Below, in pieces: positions 30,274 to 32,741 of a DNA stretch of 32,741 nucleotides. This stretch comes from Clostridiales bacterium. Its GTDB lineage: Bacteria > Bacillota > Clostridia > Ch29. The stretch is taken from positions 1 to 32,741 of the forward strand of contig JAAYEV010000097.1 of the NCBI GenBank assembly GCA_012728565.1, in the 5' to 3' direction. Numbering within the stretch: position 1 is the first letter of the stretch; every line of letters starts with the position of its first letter. The notes beneath the pieces are model-generated. The model worked only from the letters and a program-made list of their open reading frames with translations. It was not told the origin of the DNA and made no database searches. The position numbers and the translations under genes were made by a program.

Positions 30274-31653
30274 TTACTTCTCAATCGGGTAGTTACCGCT
30301 GAAGCACGCGTGGCAGTACCCGGTACTTTCCCCTACCGCCTCCAGCAGTCCCTCCAGGCTCAAGTACCCAAGGCTGTCCGCCTCTATTTTGTCCCTTATC
30401 TCCTCAACACTGAGGTTTGCGCCCACCAAATTCTCCCTGGTCGGCGTATCTATCCCAAAGTAGCAGGGGTGCTGTACCGGCGGGGAACTCACCCTGAAAT
30501 GCACTTCCACCGCGCCGGCGTTCTTCAGCATCCTGACCAGGTTGCGGCTGGTGGTACCCCTTACTATGGAATCATCCACCATTACAACCCTCTTGCCCTT
30601 TACCATGTCCCCCAGTACATTCAGCTTTAACGCTACGCTTATCTCCCGCTGCCTCTGCCTTGGCTGAATGAAGGTCCTGCCCACGTACCGGTTTTTTACC
30701 AGTCCTTCCATAAAGGGAATCCCGGAAGCCTCCGAATAGCCTATGGCCGCCGCGGTACCGGAGTCCGGCACCGAAATCACGATATCGGCATCAGCCGGGC
30801 ACTCCCTGTAAAGGTTGACTCCCGCCCTGCGGCGGGCCATATAAATATTTTTGCCTGCCATTACGCTGTCCGGCCTGCCGAAGTATATGAACTCAAACAC
30901 GCAGAGGTTGTTAGTCCTGGGCCCGTGGTAGTAAAAACTTCTAATACCTTCCCGGTCAATAACCACTATTTCTCCCGGCTCAACGTCCCTTAAAAGCTTT
31001 GCCCCTACCGTGTCAAAGGCGCAGCTTTCAGATGAAAGCATGTAAAAACCGTCCTTTCTGCCGATGCTTAAGGGGCGTATCCCGTTGGGGTCCCTCACCC
31101 CTATCAGCTTGTCACCGGTCATAATTATAAGGGCATAGGCTCCCCTTACGCAGTCCATGGTTTCCAGGACGGCCTCCAGGATGTCGCCGCGGTCCTTTCT
31201 CGCTACCAAGTTTGCAATCACTTCGCTGTCCACGGTGGTTTGGAAAATTACACCCTCCTGCTCCAGTTCTCCCCGCAGCTTATCCGCGTTAACCAGGCTG
31301 CCGTTATGGGCCATCGCAAGGCTGCCGTTCCTGTATTTTACCACCAGCGGCTGGGAGTTTATGACGTGGCTGTCCCCGATGGTGGAATACCTAACATGGC
31401 CGCAGGAAATACATCCCTCCAGGCTCTCCAGTATTGAGTCGTCGAACACCTCCGACACAAGGCCCATCTGTTTGTAATACTTGATTTTGCCTCCTGCCGC
31501 CACCGCGATACCGGCGCTTTCCTGGCCCCGGTGCTGCAGCGCGTACAGCCCGTAATAGGTTGTCCTGGAAATGTCCATGCCTTCTTTTCCGTATATCCCG
31601 AAAACGCCGCATTCTTCATGCAGCTTGTCGTCCGCTACTGGTCCATGATACAT
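30274..31653 (-). CDS. purF: Amidophosphoribosyltransferase
   Basis: EECGVFGIYG, YYGLYALQHRGQESAGIAV, GHVRYSTIG, VMVDDSIVRGTTSRNLVRML. Confidence 0.97.
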   Translation of the reverse strand: MYHGPVADDKLHEECGVFGIYGKEGMDISRTTYYGLYALQHRGQESAGIAVAAGGKIKYYKQMGLVSEVFDDSILESLEGCISCGHVRYSTIGDSHVINSQPLVVKYRNGSLAMAHNGSLVNADKLRGELEQEGVIFQTTVDSEVIANLVARKDRGDILEAVLETMDCVRGAYALIIMTGDKLIGVRDPNGIRPLSIGRKDGFYMLSSESCAFDTVGAKLLRDVEPGEIVVIDREGIRSFYYHGPRTNNLCVFEFIYFGRPDSVMAGKNIYMARRRAGVNLYRECPADADIVISVPDSGTAAAIGYSEASGIPFMEGLVKNRYVGRTFIQPRQRQREISVALKLNVLGDMVKGKRVVMVDDSIVRGTTSRNLVRMLKNAGAVEVHFRVSSPPVQHPCYFGIDTPTRENLVGANLSVEEIRDKIEADSLGYLSLEGLLEAVGESTGYCHACFSGNYPIEK

Positions 31654-32741
31654 TGCAAAGCCTCCCGCCAGTTGGTCTCCAATTCCTTAACAGAAAGCCC
31701 TATCATTTTTTGGCCATCTACCGATATTTCCAAGCCTTCATCCTCAACCCGTCCCAGCACCGCGGCGGACACTCCAAGCCGGCCGGCGGTTTCCAAAAGG
31801 TCCTCCAGGCGGTCCTCCTCCACCGTGACCAGTATCCTGGACTGGGTTTCACCGAACAGCAGCAAATCGCTGCGGCCGCAGCCTTCAAAGGCCACCCGGG
31901 CCCCTTTGCCCCCGGATATGCAGCTTTCGGCAAGGGCTACCGCAATACCGCCCTCGCTGCAGTCATGGGCGGATTTTACAAGCCCGTTCCTTATGAGTTC
32001 AAGGCAGCAGTCCTGCACTTTCTTTTCCCGCCCAAGGTCAAGGACCGGCACGCTGCCCTTCTCCAGGCCGTGAACAACCTTCAGGTACTCGCTGCCCCCG
32101 GCCTCTTCGCCGTTTTCGCCCAGCAGCACTATAACATCCCCCCGGTCTTTGAAGGCCTGGGTGGTGATATGGGCCGTGTCCTCTATAAGCCCCACCATGC
32201 CCACCACCGGCGTGGGGAACACCGCGTCGGTATCCGTTTCGTTGTAGAAACTCACATTGCCGCTTATAATCGGCGTATCCAGCGCCCGGCACGCTTCACT
32301 CATCCCGGACACCGCCAGGCGGAACTGCCAGAACACCTCCGGCTTTTCCGGGTTACCAAAGTTCAGGCAGTCGGTTGCCGCCAGCGGCTTTGCCCCGCTG
32401 CACACCAGGTTCCGGGCAGCCTCCGCCACCGCAATGGCGCCGCCCGTACCCGGGTCAAGGTAGCAGTACCTGCTGTTGCAGTCGGTGGTTAAGGCTATGG
32501 CCTTTCCGGTTCCCCTTATCCTTATCACCGCCGCATCCGACCCGGGACCCACCACGGTACAGGTCCCAACCATGTTGTCGAACTGGCGGTATGCCCATTT
32601 CTTGCTGGCGATATTGGGACTTCTTAACAGCTTAACAAGCACATCGTTAAAGTCACCCGGCATTTCAAGGCTTTCCATGTCCAGGTCTTTAAGCTGCTTA
32701 TAGTAAGCCGGTTCCTTATACTCCCTGTGATAGACCGGGGC
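31635..32741 (-). CDS. purL: Phosphoribosylformylglycinamidine synthase subunit PurL, C-terminal part (runs off the right edge)
   Basis: Reading stays open to the window end (VYHREYKEPAYYKQLKDLDMESLEM...); RSPNIASKKWAYRQFDNMVG, DCLNFGNPEKPEVFWQF, SGNVSFYNET, AHDCSEGGIAVALAES. Confidence 0.95.
   Translation of the reverse strand, partial: APVYHREYKEPAYYKQLKDLDMESLEMPGDFNDVLVKLLRSPNIASKKWAYRQFDNMVGTCTVVGPGSDAAVIRIRGTGKAIALTTDCNSRYCYLDPGTGGAIAVAEAARNLVCSGAKPLAATDCLNFGNPEKPEVFWQFRLAVSGMSEACRALDTPIISGNVSFYNETDTDAVFPTPVVGMVGLIEDTAHITTQAFKDRGDVIVLLGENGEEAGGSEYLKVVHGLEKGSVPVLDLGREKKVQDCCLELIRNGLVKSAHDCSEGGIAVALAESCISGGKGARVAFEGCGRSDLLLFGETQSRILVTVEEDRLEDLLETAGRLGVSAAVLGRVEDEGLEISVDGQKMIGLSVKELETNWREALQCIMDQ

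Overview
The window is a bacterial chromosomal region with gene content and order typical of Firmicutes/Clostridia. Most of it is ordinary housekeeping sequence on the minus strand. It contains purB (5' part) and purC at the left, then a conserved replication/translation block read pcrA - small protein - ArsA-like ATPase - ligA - gatC - gatA - gatB. Next come an HpcH/HpaI-type aldolase, a lipoprotein, a complete Liv-type (branched-chain amino-acid/amide) ABC transporter, a type I glutamine synthetase-like gene, a D-2-hydroxyacid dehydrogenase, a YerC/TrpR-like regulator, and purD-H-N-M-F-L (purL runs off the right edge). The main plus-strand exception is a three-gene unit divergent from purC: glnN (type III glutamine synthetase), a HisH-like glutaminase, and a HisF-like cyclase. 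The HisF-like protein keeps the first catalytic Asp but has Gln where the second (T. maritima D130) should be. This is my best candidate for an undescribed function. Other points worth a second look: both divergent promoters (purC and glnN) are followed within about 10 nt of the predicted start site by an intrinsic-terminator-like hairpin; pcrA carries an apparent 1-nt deletion that removes its C-terminal domain; an ArsA-like ATPase and a small partner interrupt the pcrA-ligA block; there are REP-like intergenic elements; and two small plus-strand orphan ORFs have their own promoter and terminator. All assignments come from reading sequence and from memory of protein families. No searches were run.
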